In this document: positions 48,866 through 62,700 of the stretch, one piece after another
Layout of the letters: every line of letters begins with the position of its first letter
How positions within the stretch are numbered: position 1 is the first letter of the stretch
Assembly (NCBI RefSeq): GCF_947507565.1
Contig: NC_089176.1
Span: 2,232,001 to 2,296,000 of the forward strand
DNA: 64,000 bases
From: Oscarella lobularis
Lineage: Eukaryota > Porifera > Homoscleromorpha > Homosclerophorida > Oscarellidae
Direction of reading: 5' to 3'
Translations under genes and position numbers: made by a program
Notes under the pieces: model-generated
What the model was told of the DNA's origin: nothing
The model's input: the letters and a program-made list of their open reading frames with translations, nothing else
Databases searched by the model: none

Positions 48866-51800
48866 CTACCGAGATTTGTAGACAGACTGAAGGTCCAAGT
48901 AAGCCGTTTGGCACGACTCTTCCAAACAATCGCCTATTTTCCCTGATATAGGCTCCGAGGTCTCGTCATTGATCAGCAACGCATCATCCGGTTCAGACAG
49001 ACAAGTGGATATGGCACTAAACGAAGGCCGCTTGTGATAATCAGGATGCCTGTAAAAAAATAATAATGACAATAAACGAAAATAATAAATCTATTGTTGC
49101 GTGATCACCAGCACTCAATCATCAATTTATAAATAGCGTAAGGACAGCCAGGAGGTGGGGAAAGTCGATAGCCCATTTCCAAATTTTCAACAACCATTTT
49201 GTTTGATAAGCAGAGGTAGGGTTGTTCACCAACCGACCAGATTTCATATAAAACAACTCCGTAACTCCACACGTCGCTAGCCAACGAGTATGTGAAAAAT
49301 TTCAGAACCTAAATATACTGCACTGAGTTTAATTAGGCGAATTGGCATTGTTCTTTACTTCGGGAGCTGTCCACCTAATGGAGATTCGCCCCATGTAGCA
49401 GTTCTCTTCATCGAAATCCCTTGCCAATCCGAAATCAGCAATCTTACGTTTTCATTTTAGAATAGAACACCGCAGATCAAAAAGACTAACCTTGCAGACA
49501 AAATTTTTGCCCAATGAAACGTTTCTGGCGGCCAAGTCCTACAAAAATACCAACTGACCGAAAAACAACGCTGATGTTCTTACTCTGTGAATAAATGATA
49601 ATCCTGCCAAATAAGCCATTCCAGCTGCAATGTCACGAGACATCTGCAAAAACCGAGTGGCTAAGTTGGATTTGAGCGTAGTTTCGTCATATCTAATCAA
49701 TAGGGAGCGTTCAAATTTATCACTATTAAAAGTCACAAGCAACGAGGGTACCTTGTAGCTGACAAGAATTCTTTCAGGTCCCCTTTTGGCAAAATTTCCA
49801 CAACAACCATTATCTGAATAGCAGTAAATTCCAGTAATGAAATAACAATGAAACGGTCACATTACCGGGTTTGCACTTCCTAGCACAACTCCGTACATTT
49901 TGATGACGTTATTGTGCTCAAACTGGCTCATAATTGCTGCCTCGCGAAGAAACTTGACCCTGTTTTCTCTTGTCTCCGACTTCAATGTTTTCACCGCCAC
50001 GACGACGCTTGATCCTTCGTTCTTATTAATTAGAGAAACAATCTATATATGTATATAAGTCAGAAAAATTTTATTTTACCCTGGTCCAAATTCCCTTCTC
50101 AATCGTTCCAAATTGTCTAAAGAAAATTGAAAGAGAAAGCAAGAAACATAATAATTCGAGCTTACCCGGAACCCAAAAGCATTCCTAGATAAATATCAGA
50201 CCTTTTCAGCACACAAACCTTTGCTCTAGCGAGCTGGTCTGATATTGTCTCTTCCGTTTTTGCCGGCTCCCAAAAGGCGGACGTGGAAATCTACATTAGA
50301 AATTTACTTTAAATTCGTTTATTTTCTGATCTAATTCTGATACCGTAGTGAAGTTCGATTCAGTCTGGTCCAGAAGATGAAAATAGTGTTCACCTACCGC
50401 ATTGACTGCATCTAGCTGTCTATCATCGTCTCTGTTCTCAATACAATTCATTTCACAGTAGTAGACTTCGTGATTCGGAGGTGGAAGTGGCGGTGGTAGC
50501 AGCGACGGCGGCAAAGAATAGCTTACATTCCTCGTAGGAAATATCTTGCTTTCGTCAAAGGGAGAAGAGAACGCAGCTGGCATTGGTATTACTTCTTCTA
50601 CATGATAAAACAAGTTTACTGGTGGCAAAGGCAACAGAGTCTCGTTTGCCTACCACTTCTTCTGTTAGGTGACTCCGCTGGATCTCTTTTTTTCTTCCAA
50701 TAGAAGAAAAAACCGACGACTATCAGAACCAAAAAGCCTCCTATTCCCGTTGCAACAAGATAACCGTCGTCTAGAACTGACGAAGAGCTTCGGCTAGTGT
50801 CTATATAGTTTGTTATTACTGATATGGAAAGAAATTCCGAGTCGCCGCCAAAGCCAAACCTGTCGTCGGGTTTAGATTGAGAGCGGCAGACAAACGCATT
50901 GGCGAAGAACTTGGCGTTGTCATTACTGATGACAAAGAATTCGTTGCAAAACCTGTTGTTGGAGAGACAGCAGATGAATGTACTAGCGAAGAACTCAGTG
51001 CTATTATAGATGAGAAAGAGTTCGTTGCAGAACCCGTTGCGGTGACAGTAGGCGGAAGACAAATGTCACTAGGTGAGGATGACGCGTCTAAGAAAATAAA
51101 TCAGATCTGTAAGTGAATTAATGAATTCGCGTCGTTACTCTTATTGACACAGAGGCCAGATGACTGCTCCAGCATCGTCTCGCACGAAGAAGTGTTGAAA
51201 GAAAAGCAATCAGAAGATTTGATCCTATTGCAGTCAAAAGAAAAAACGCCTTCGCCGTTGCTGCATTCACAAACGCGTGAAAGAGCTGCACAGTTCAAAA
51301 GAAATAAAGTAAGGAGAGGAAGCGAACCTGTAGTACTACCTTTGGGTTTTGTGACAACGGCAGTGCTAAAATTGGACGTCAACCTCTTTGCTGGGTTCAA
51401 AACAGAAACAGAAATTTGGACAGTATGCATAGCCAAGGATGCCTCAGAAGACAGTTTCAGCTGATGTGGTAGAGTTGTGTCCTCCACGTGATAACAAGAC
51501 GAGATCGTTGTGTTTAGGCAGACGGCGCATGTATATATGGCGATGTCGTACAACGACTCGTTGAGAACAGTCGGCGGACCTGTCCATTGTATTGTCGCAT
51601 TTATCCCGTTGTAGTCAATTTCCGGCCGGAAACGTCCACTTGAAGAACCTACAACAGCATATTACTGGAATCCGAATTCTCATAAAGAGAAAAACACGAC
51701 ACGTTCTACAGTTGCTCTTACTGTTGCTTCCCGTGCGAACTCGTGTCCATTCACTAAATACAGCGCCACTTCCGGAGACATTTACCACGACACGATATAA

Positions 51801-53832
51801 GTATTCTAAATTTCGAGAATAAAGCACGCGCAAGGCAAACGTTCTCGTCGAATCACCCACCGGTAAATGCTTCGACGTCTGCGTCGGTGACGGTGTTGTC
51901 TTCTTCGTTCCCACTCGCCGGATTAATAGCCACCAACTGATCTTTGCATACAGGACCGCTCCAAGGAAAGTTGGGACATCCAGCAAAACTCACGTTTACA
52001 CTCTCCTCTCTCTTCTTCACCACATCAATAAGTGCCTCGTTCACGGAAAAATCTGCCAAGCAACCACCGTATCCGGTGACGTTCACGCCAAATCCCAAAG
52101 CCACTTCCACTGGAGTTGGCCTCGTCTCTAACAGATCGTATCGCGGCATTCCGCCAACATACACATTTTGAAAAATTTTCGAAGCAAACTTCGTGGCATT
52201 GACGATATGTGAAACTTCTTTGCTTTCTGCATTATGAACTCTCACAATGAAAGACTTTTTTGGTAAGTGAAAGACCAATTTCATGCCAAGAGCCGTCGCA
52301 CAGGACTAATTGGTTCACGTGAATAACATTGACTCGTTCTTCGTTTCCTCTATATGTCACATCAATTCCATCACGGCCACGCGTTTCAACAAATAGAAAG
52401 TCTTTGCTCGTATGTCCAAACGCGGCAAGGAGCAGTCCATTTGGCCAACTCGTTCGAATTCGAAAGCGGAACTGAAGTTCGTCGTTTATCTGAGACGAAG
52501 ATAAATTTAATTTCACGTAACCGGATCCGCGAAAATGCATCGCTTTTTCAACCGACGGTGGACAGCCGCCGTTCTCCTGAACAACATTAACGAGTCTTTT
52601 AATTTTCGATAAATCAAATTTTAGGGTGCTGCGATGCAGAAACATCACCCTTATGCAGCCAATAAATCCGATTGAGTCCGGAAGCGTCGGTAGACTGAAC
52701 TTCAGCGAGGCATTTTCAGGTAGTCCTCCAAGATAACTGTGATCAACAGTAATGACAGTCTCGCCGCCGTTCTTCTTTATGTCAGTATTCGTGAACAGCC
52801 TTTTGCTCCCATAATAAACGCGGAGTATAAGTTTCTGTTCCACAATCGTTTTTCTTGCTTCTACTCTGTAAAAGCGATTGTCGTTCCATTTTGTATAATA
52901 AGTTCTAATGCTTTGATGATCGTCGCCGTCACCTTTAACACCGAATTCGAGTTCACCTTTGATGAGTGCAAGATACGCATATGACGAGGAGTCTTTGCGG
53001 AATGCTGTAAATAACATTCCATCTGGATACGTAGTTCGGAAAAACAAATTTATGTGCTGAAATTTTTTGAGAATAAACTTATCTGGAGCAAGGAGAACGT
53101 AGCCAAAACCTTCAAATAGAAATCCCGGGACAGCACAGGGTTGGCTCATTGGAACATATCGCCTCTGAATAGTTTGGTGGTTAGCATCCAGACGGAGTTG
53201 AACAGATGAATTATCTACGTTGAGGAGAACCGGAGGAAGGATGATGGTATCGTTTAGACCTGTGCACATAGACGACATGTAAAACCACTGCATGCTTTCA
53301 ATTCTCACCTGCCACACATTCATAGGAAACATTCAGAGACATTTTGTCAGTGCAATTCGTTTCAAAAGTGACGTTGGACGCCACCAGTTGGCAGTAACGT
53401 CTGTACTGGCATGCCGTTCTAGCGACGTCAATAGCCGAACTAAAACAACGCGAAATGAACCCATCATGCATTTTAATAACTACGATATGAACACTTTGAC
53501 GATTTGCAGTGGCTTCCGTTAAACGTGCACGGTGACGTCTGGCAAGATAGTTTTGCTGATTTGATGTCTATCAGCTGGGCAGCACAGTCAATAAGACTAA
53601 ACGGCAAACTTAAAGAGGAACTGGGGTGGGGTGTGTGAAAACTAACATGACGGTACTGTTCTGTGAATTGCTCGACGCCGCCGCACTTTTCAGACAAGTG
53701 ATACTCGCAACTGCAAAAGATAAGACGCTAGGCTGCTAATGTGGACGGAACTACCATACACTCACCCATTGACAAAGTGATAAATAACGGTAGAGAAATG
53801 ATGGCGACGAGGGGAGACTCAAAGAGAGCCAT
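48866..53832 (-). CDS. Receptor tyrosine kinase RTK4: SUEL-like, LamG x2, FN3, TM, Eph-like kinase (one frameshift)
   Basis: Signal peptide at 53832-53766 (M-A-L-F-E-S-P-L-V-A-I-I). A Cys-rich region ending C-Q-Y-R-R-Y-C-Q-L-V-A-S-N-V-T-F resembles a SUEL/galactose-binding lectin domain. Two laminin-G domains follow (about 53.1-52.6 kb, F-E-G-F-G-Y-V-L-L; 52.57-51.95 kb, F-R-G-S-G-Y-V-K-L to G-Y-G-G-C-L), then FN3 (51.8-51.1 kb), TM (50.77-50.69 kb) and a Pro-rich juxtamembrane segment. The kinase has G-S-G-Q-F-G, A-V-K-T-L-K, D-L-A-A-R-N-V, D-F-G-L-A-R and S-I-R-W-T-A-P-E as in Eph kinases. In LamG2 a run of six T (52256-52261) puts the frame +1 relative to RTK5/RTK6; five would restore it. 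The tail ends Y-L-D-L-Q-S-V-Y-K-S-R. Confidence 0.82.
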
Positions 53833-54419
53833 CTCTCCAACAAAATCTTAACTAGTAGTCGGGTCGTCGCCTTCGCCTTCACGACCAGACGTCAGACAAG
53901 AACCTGAAGAAACAGTCGTGTGGGTAGCAGTGCGCCTATGGACGAACAGGATGTGGCTTACTTAGGTTTAGGTAATATATGTGGAGGCCTAGTGACATCG
54001 ACCAGAAGTCTTTGACCAGGCGCTTTTGGTCGCCGTCGTCCTGAGTCTAAGTTGACCTCTTTCAATGTCGAGGACTTGTCCTTAGCGTTATGAGTATTCC
54101 TCCGGTCCCTGCTACTGCTAGATCAATGGGATTAACAGGCGGTCTAGGCAACAGTTTGATGCTCAATGACGCGCGCAATCTCATCTCTATTTGATCCTTT
54201 CAAGCCGTTGCTCTGCTTGGGGCTTGGGGGGGGGGGGGGGGGGGGTTAATAACTAGAAAGCCTTGAGATCAAAGGAGAAGGCCTGGTACGCGAGGGAGGT
54301 GACGCCAGCGAGGCTAGCCTCGCGGGGAGAAGAGAAAAGGGCTTGGCCCACGAGAGGCTATATAGATTATTCGAATCTCTAAGCAACAAAGAACTAAAGG
54401 ACAGAAAGAGAGTTTTCTT
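53833..54419. other. Intergenic between RTK4 and RTK5, with G20 tract
   Basis: No gene. It holds the presumed RTK4 promoter and a run of twenty G at 54226-54245. The corresponding region upstream of RTK5 (59176-59726) is partly similar, consistent with tandem duplication of the whole unit. Confidence 0.5.
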
Positions 54420-57400
54420 CTACTGAGATCTGTAGGTGGACTGAAGGTTCAAGTATGTCGTTTGGCTCGAATCTTCCAAACAATCGCCTATTTTTCCTGA
54501 TATAGGCTCCAAGGTCTCCTCGTTGATCAGCAACGCGTCATCCGGCTCTGACAGACGAGTGGATATAGCACCAAAAGCAGGCCGCTTGTGATAATCAGGA
54601 TTCCTGTAAAAAAATAAAATATATACAGAATAAACCTAACTGCGTGATTACCAGCACTCGATCATCAATTCATAAATAGCGTAAGGACAGCCGGGAGGTG
54701 GAGGAAGTCGAAAGCCCATTTCCACATTTTCAACGACCATCTTGTTTGGTAAGTAGCCGTACGGTCGTTCACCAACCGACCAGATTTCATAGAGAACAAC
54801 TCCGTAACTCCAGACGTCGCTAGCCAACGAGTATTTGAAGAAGCTCAGAGCCTAACAATCAATAGGTTTAATGAAGTCAATAAAGGTTGATCTCTACTTC
54901 GAGAGCTGTCCATCTAATCGGAATGTGTCCCTTCTGAGATTGAATGTAGCAGTTCTTTTCGTCTAAATCTCTGGCCAGTCCAAAATCGGCAATCTTACGT
55001 TTTCATCTTAGAATAGAACACTGCAGATAAAAAAAGGCCAACCTTGCAGACGAGATTTTTGTCTAATAAGACGTTTCTAGCCGCCAAGTCCTACACAACA
55101 TACGTATATATAAAGTACAGAAAACACAGATAATATTCTTACTCGGTGAATAAATGATAATCCTGCCAAATACGTCATTCCAGCTGCAACGTCACGAGAC
55201 ATCTGCAAAAGCCGAGCGGCAAAATCGGATGTAAGCGCAGCTTTGTCATATCTAATCATTGAGGAGCGTTTAAATCTATTCATTATAACGTCACAAGCAA
55301 CAAGGATACCTTGTAGTTGACAAGAATTCTTTCAGATCTCCCTTTGGCAAAATTTCCACAACGATCATCATCTGAATAGTAGTAAACTCCAGTAATGGAA
55401 TAACAATGAAGCGGTCACATTACCGGGTTTCCACTTAGTACGACTCCGTACATTTTGCTGACGTTATTGTGCTTAAACTGGCTCATAATTGCAGCCTCGC
55501 GAAGAAACTTTATCCTGTTCTCTTCCGTCTCCGACTTCAATTTTTTCACCGCTACGACAACGCTTGATCCATCGTCCTAATTACAATTTATAAATAAATT
55601 ATCAGTCAAAATAGTCTTTTTGCTTTACCTTGTTCCAAATTCCCTTCTCAACCGTCCCAAATTGACTAAAGGGAATTGAGAGAGAAATCAAGACACAAGA
55701 AAAAAATCCGAGCTTACCCGGAACCCAAAACCATTTCTAGTTGAATATTGGACCTTTTTACCACACGAACTTTTGCTCCAGCGAGCTGGTCATATAACGT
55801 CTCTTCCGTTTTAGCCGGCTCCCAAAAGACTGAAGTGGAAACCTAAATTTCAAAGTTATCAAATTCGATTCGTTTCTGATCCAATGCTGATACCGTAGTG
55901 AAGCTCGGTTCAGTCTGGCGCGGAACAGGACCTAAGTAGTCGTTTTCAGTATTTGCTGTGGTAATTCGCAGTGCGCCACTACAGTTCATATCCACGGTTA
56001 ACGATTTCCTAAAGTGTTCACTTTCTGGATTGACGGCATTTAGTGGAGTATCGTCGCTCATTTCGGTGCAATCAATTTTGCAGTCGCGGACGTCTTGATT
56101 CGGCGGGGGAAGCAGCGGCGGCGGCGGCAAACATTCATTGATAGTAGCGTACAACTCACCTTGGCCAAAAGGAGAAGAGAACCTAGGTTCCATTTCCACT
56201 TCTAAATGATAAACAATACAGGCGAAAAAAGCCAGAAGAGTCCTGTTTGCTTCAATGGCGTTGCTAGTTTTCTTTTTTTCTTCCAATAGAAGAAAAAACC
56301 GACGAATATGATAACCAAAAAGCCTCCTATTCCAATTACAACAATATGAGCGTCGTCAAGTGCTGCATGCCGAAAAGATAGCTCGTTATTACTGATACGA
56401 CAAGAAATTCGTTGCAATACCTGTCGTCGGGGAGACAGTGGGCGAAGGACAAATGTCACCATACGAGGATGACGCGGCTAAAAATAAATCACATCTGTGT
56501 GAAGTTGCGTCGTTACTGTACTCTTACAGCTACTAGTAGATGACCACTCTAGCACTGTCGAGCACCAAGAAGTGTTGAAAGAAAAGCAACCGGAATATTC
56601 TGTCTCGTTGTAAACAAAAGAAAAAGCACACTCATTTTCGTCTTTGCTGCATTCACAAGCGTGCGAATGAGCTAAACAGATCAAAAGTAAAGTAAAAGAG
56701 GAAAGAAAAACTGTACGGCACCTTTTGGTTTCGGCGTGACAACGGGATTGCTAAAGTTTGATATTAGCCTTTTTGCTTGGCTCAAAACAGAAGCAGTAAT
56801 TTTGACAGTATACATAGTCGAGGATGCCACAGGAGACAGTCGATATGGTAAAGTTGCGTTCTCTTTCTTCCAGTGACAACAGGACGAGATTGTTGTGTTT
56901 GAGCAGACCGCGCAAGAGTATATGTCGATGTCGTACGACTCGTCCTTGAGAACAGTCGGCGGACCTGTCCATTGTATTGTCGCCTTCATCCCCTCATAGT
57001 CAATTTCTGGTAGGAAACGTCCAACTGAAGAACCTACAAGAGCATTCTTTAATTTAAGGTTTCAAAAAAAGAGAGAAAACGACAGACTCCACATTTGCTC
57101 TTACTGTCGTCTCCCGTGCGAACACTTATCCATTCGCTAAAAAGAACGCCACCGCCGGAAACCTTAACCCCAACACGATATAAGTATTCTAAGATTTCAA
57201 GAGTAAAGAACAAGTAAGGCAAACGTTTTGTCTCATCACCTACCGGTAAATGTTTCGACGTCTGCGTCAGTGCTAGCTCCTTTGCTCGCCGAACTAATGT
57301 TCACCAACTGATCTTCACATACTGGACCGTTCCAAGGAAAGTTGGGACATCCAGCAAAACTCACGTTTGCACTCCTCTCTCTCTTCTTCACGACATCAAT

Positions 57401-59175
57401 AAGTATTTCGTTCATGGAAAAATTGCCAAGCAACCACCGTATCCGGTGACGTTCACGCCGACTCCAAAAGCCACTTCGACTGGAGTTGGCTTCGTCTCTG
57501 ATAGATTGTATTGCGGCAGTCCACCAACAAACACATTCTGCAAAATTTCCGAAGCGAACTCTTTGACATTGATAAAATGAGCAACTTCGTCTTCTGCGTT
57601 GTCAACTCTTAAAATAATTAACCTGTCGGTAATTGAAAGACCGATTTCATGCCATGAGCCGTCGCACAAGATACATCGGTTTACACGAATAACATTGACT
57701 CGTTCTTCGTTCGTTCTGTATCTCACATTGATTCCACCACGGCCGCGCGTTTCAACGAAAAGAAAGTCTCTGCTCATGTCTCCAAATGCGGCGAGGAGCA
57801 ATCCATTTGGCCAACTCGTTCGAATTCGAAAGCGGAACTGAAGTTCATCGTTTATCTGAGACGAAGATAAATTTAATTTCACGTAACCGGATCCGCGAAA
57901 ATGCATCGCTTTTTCAACCGACGGTGGACAGCCGCCGTTCTCCTGAACAACATTAACGAGTCTTCCAATTTTCGATGAATCAAATTCATCGGTGCTGCGG
58001 TACAGGAACATCACCCTTATGCAGCCAATAAATCCGATTGAGTCTGGAAGCAGTCTCAATGGACTGGAATACGTGGGTAGTCCTCCAACATAACTGTTAT
58101 CAACAACAACAGTAACAGTCTCGCCTTTCTTCTTCAAAGGTTTAACATGTTCGAACAGCTCTTCGCTGCCATACCAAACGCGGAGTACAAGTTTTTCTTT
58201 CTTACTTGTCCTTGCTTCTACTCTGTAAAAGCGATTGTCGTCCCATCTTTTATGAGTTCTTATGCTTTGATAATCATCGCCGTCACCTTTAACACGGAAT
58301 TCGAGTTCACCTTGGATGAGTGTAAGATACACATATGACGACAAGTCATTTCGGAATGCTGCAAATAGTATTCCATCTGGATTTGTCGTTCGGAAAAACA
58401 AACTTATGTGCTGAAGCTTTTCACCAATAAACTGATCTGGAGCAAGGAGAACGTAGCCAAAACCTTCAAATAGAAATCCCGGAACAGCACAGGATTGGCT
58501 CATAGGAACAGATCGTCTCTGAATCGTTTGGTTGTTAGCATCCAGACGGAGTTGAACGGACGACTCGTCCACGCTAAGGAGGACCGGAGGAAGGATGGTA
58601 TCGTTTAGACCTGTGCAGATACACGACATGTAAAACCACTGCACGCTATCAATTCTCACCTGCCACACATTCATATGAAATATTCAGAGACAATGCTCCG
58701 GTGCAATTCGAATCAAAAGTGACGTTGGACGCCACCAGTTGGCAGTAACGTCTGTACTGGCACGCCGTCTTGACGACGTCAATAGCCAAACTAAAACAAC
58801 GCGAAATGAACCCACCATGCATTCTAATAATTACGATATTAACACTTTGACGATCCGCAGTGGCTTCCGCAAAACGCCGACGGCGCCATCTGGCAAGCTA
58901 GTACGGCCGATTTGATGACTACCAGCTGGTTAGCACAATCAATAACACTAAATAGCTATTAAAAAGAGAGGAACGGAGCTATGTGGAAGCTAACGCCACG
59001 GTATCGTCCAGAGAATCGCTCAACGCCGTCGCTCTTTTCAGACAAGTGACGCCCGCAACTGCAAAAGATAAGACGCTACTAGTGTCGATTGGACGATCAC
59101 ACACTCACCCATTGACAAAATAAGAAATAAAGGTAGAGAAATGATGACGACGAGAGGAGCTTTTAAACGAGACAT
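54420..59175 (-). CDS. Receptor tyrosine kinase RTK5 (RTK4 paralogue, one frameshift)
   Basis: Start at 59175 (M-S-R-L-K-A-P-L-V-V-I-I), stop at 54422-54420 after L-Q-S-T-Y-R-S-Q. The domain order is as in RTK4: SUEL-like Cys region, LamG1 (58.5-58.0 kb), LamG2 (57.9-57.3 kb), FN3 (57.2-56.7 kb), TM (56.34-56.27 kb), Pro-rich segment (L-P-P-P-P-L-L-P-P-P-N) and kinase. The kinase keeps G-S-G-Q-F-G, the A-V-K lysine, D-L-A-A-R-N and D-F-G-L-A-R. At 57416-57424 it reads ggaaaaattg where both relatives have one more base, so the frame shifts at G-Y-G-G-C-L-A and stops soon after. Either this copy is broken or the base is a sequence error; the kinase exons show no other damage. Confidence 0.8.
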
Positions 59176-59726
59176 TTCTCAACGAAATCTCTGGTCGCCT
59201 TCACGACCAGACGTCAGGTGAGAAGGTATAGAGTGTAAGACGAGGCAGCCGGCCGTACGGGTGGTGAGTAGGCCTACTGAGGACGAACAGGATGCCGCTT
59301 ACTTATTCTTGGGAGGCCTGGTGACGAAGTCCTACCTGGGGCTGTGAAGATTGAGTCTCCTCCTCCTCTTCGTCTGAGTTGACGTTTTTCAAGGCAACGA
59401 ACGGCGACTTTGAGTCGAGAATTTATCCTTATCGTTACGAGTATTTCCCCTGAGTATTTAGAGTCACCGTTGCTACGGCGGTCCGGGGGAGAGAACTGTT
59501 CGTTGATGCGGTCTCATTAATTTGATCATTTCAAGCCGTCTTCTGTCAGAGAAGAACGAAATGAGACAGCCATTGACGCAGCAGGCTATATTTTGGCCGT
59601 AAATTCGAGGGATGCGCTGCAACGAGAAAGCCCGGATGCGAGCGATAGTTTTCAATCTCTACAATCCGTGCTCTAACAAACAAAGAAGAACTAAGGCACA
59701 AAAAGGTTTACAGAAGTGATTTCTTT
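59176..59726. other. Intergenic between RTK5 and RTK6
   Basis: No supported gene. It contains the presumed RTK5 promoter; no TATA or CRE palindrome was spotted. Confidence 0.4.
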
Positions 59727-62700
59727 CTATTGAGATTGGTAGACGTACTGAAGGTCCAAGTAAGCCGGTTGGCATGAATCTTCCAAACAATCGCCTATTT
59801 CTCCTGATATAGACTCCGAGGTCTCCTTGTTGATCAACAACGCATCATCCGGCTCTGACAGACGAGTAGATATGACGCTGAAAGAAGGCCGTTTGTGATA
59901 ATCAGGATGCCTGTAAAAAATGAAAATGACATAATATAAATAAACCAACTGTCAACAGCGTGTTATTGTACCAGCACTCAATCATCAATTCATAAATTGC
60001 GTAAGGACATCCAGGAGGTGCAGGAAGTCGATAGCCCATTTCCACATTTTCAACAACCATTTTGTTTGATAAGCAGTCGTAGGGTCGTTCACCAAGAGAC
60101 CAGATTTCATATAAAACGACTCCATAACTCCACAAGTCGCTAGCCAACGAATATTTGAAAAATTTCAGAACCTAAATATACTGTAGTAAGTTAATTAGGT
60201 CAATTGACATTGTTTTTACTTCGGGTGCTGTCCATCTAATCGAGATTTGCCCCATGTAGTAGTTCTCTTCATTGAAATCTCTTGCCAATGCGAAATCGGC
60301 AATCTTACGTTTTTGTCTTAGAATAGAACACTGCAAATAGAAAACGACTAACTTTGCAGACGAGATTTTCGTCCAATAATACGTTTCTGGCCGCCAAGTC
60401 CTACCATAAAAATGCCAACAAACCGAAAAACAACGCAACTATTTTTACTCTGTGAATAAATGATGATCCTGCCAAATAAGCCATTCCATCTGCAATGCCA
60501 CGAGACATCTGCAAAAAGGAAGCGGCCAAATTGGATTCGAGCGCGGTTTTGTCACATCTAATCAATGAGTTCAAATCTATCGTCACAATCAACGAGGGTA
60601 CCTTGTAGCTGACAAGAATTGTTTCAGGTCTCCTTTTGGCAACATTTCCACGACAATCATCATCTGAATAGTAAATTCCAGTAATGGAATAACAATGAAA
60701 CGGCCACATTACCGGGTTTGCACTTAGCACGACTCCGTACATTTTGATGACGTTATTGTGCTTAAACTGGTTGATAATTGCTGCCTCGCGAAGGAACTTA
60801 ACCCTGTTCTCTCCCTTCTCCGACTTCAAGGTTTTCACCGCCACGACGACGCTTGATCCCTCGTCCTTATTGAAACAAAAATTCTCTATATAAATTAAAT
60901 AGAAAATCTTTTAATTTCACCCTTGTCCAAATTCCCTTCTCAATCGTTTTAAATTGCCTAAAGAAAATTGAGAGGGAAAGCAATACACATAAAAATTCGA
61001 GCTTACCCGGAATCCAAAATCATTCCTAGATAAATATCAGACCTCTTCAGCAAAGGAACTTTTGCTCTAGCGAGCTGATTGCGTAATGCCGCCTCCGTTT
61101 TAGCTGGCTCCCAAAAGACTGAAATGGAAGCCTAAATTAAATAATTAATACCAAATTCGTTTATTTCCTGATCCAAGCTTGATACTGTAGTAACGTTTGG
61201 TCCAGTCTGGCGCAGTAGATGATAAACATGTTCATCTTCTGGATTGACTGCATCTAGTGGTGTGTCAGTTCTCTTTTTGATGCAATCAGTTTCGTTGTAG
61301 CAGACTCTTTGATTCGGCGGTGGAAGTGGCGGAGGTGGCAGCTGCGGCAAAGAATAACATTCATTGAAAGTAGAGAGTATCATGTTTTCGCCAGAAGAAG
61401 AAGAGCAAACAGCCGTCATTTGCACCACTAATTAATAAAACAATATATCGTTGAAAAAAAGGCAAGGATACTTGCTTTCGTACCATTTCTGTTAAATGAC
61501 GTTGCTGATTTTCTTTTTTTCTTCCAAAAAAAGAATAAAAGAGCGGCTAGTACAATGGCAAAAGCGCATCCTATTCCCGTCCCAACAAGATTAGCGTAGT
61601 CTTGTACTGGTGAAGTACTAGTTTCTATATAGTTCTTTATTACATACATGTGAAAGGAATTCAATGTTTAATTAACCTGTCGGCGTTGTTGTTGACGAGT
61701 TTTCTGTCGTATAAGCGTCGTCTTGTACTGGTGAAGAACTAGTTTCTATATAGTTCTTTATTACATACATGTGAAAGGAATTCAATGTTTAATTAACCTG
61801 TCGGCGTTGTTGTTGACGAGTTTTCTGTCGTATAAGCGTCGTCTTGTACTGGTGAAGAACTAGTTTCTATATAGTTCTTTATTACATACACGTGAAAGGA
61901 ATTCAATGCTTAATTAACCTGTCGGCGTTGTTGTTGATGACAAAGAGTTCTCTGTCGTTGGGGAGACAGTAGAAGGCGGAGGCTGACAAATGAGACTTAT
62001 ATTATATGAGGATGACGCGGCTAGAAATAAATCAGATCCGTAATGAGTGAATAGAGTTGCGTCATTACTCTTTCTAGAACAGAAGTTAGATGACAATTCC
62101 AGAATTCTCTGGATGGCTTCAGGTTTTGTTGGGCACCAAGAAGTGTTAAAAGAAAAGCAACTGGAATGTTCTTTCTCGTTGTAATCGCACTCGTTTTTGT
62201 ATTCACCAACGTTCGAATTAGCTAAACAGTTCAAAAAAGTAAAGTTAAAAGAAAAGCAAAACTACAAATTGTACGACACCTTCAGATTTCCGCGTGACAA
62301 CAGGAGTGCTGAAGTTTGACATTAGTCTTTTCGCTCGGTTGAAAACAGAAGCAGAAATGTTGACAGTATACATAGTCGAGGCTGCCACAGGAGAGTGTAG
62401 ATATGGTAAAGCTGCGTTCTCTTTCTTCCAGTGATAACAGGTCGAGATCGTTGGTTGTAGGCAAACCGTGCATGTGTATGCGTATATGTCAATATCGTAC
62501 GACTCGTCGTCTTTGAGAACAGTTGGTGGACCTACCCATTGTATTGTCGCGTTCATTCCGTCGTAGTCAATTTCTGGTTGGAAACGTCCACTTGAGGAAC
62601 CTGCAACAGCATTCAACAAGCTCTCAAAGAATCAAAGAAGAGAAATTATATACACAACACTGTCCCACTAATTATAACCCACTCTATATTTACGTAATGA

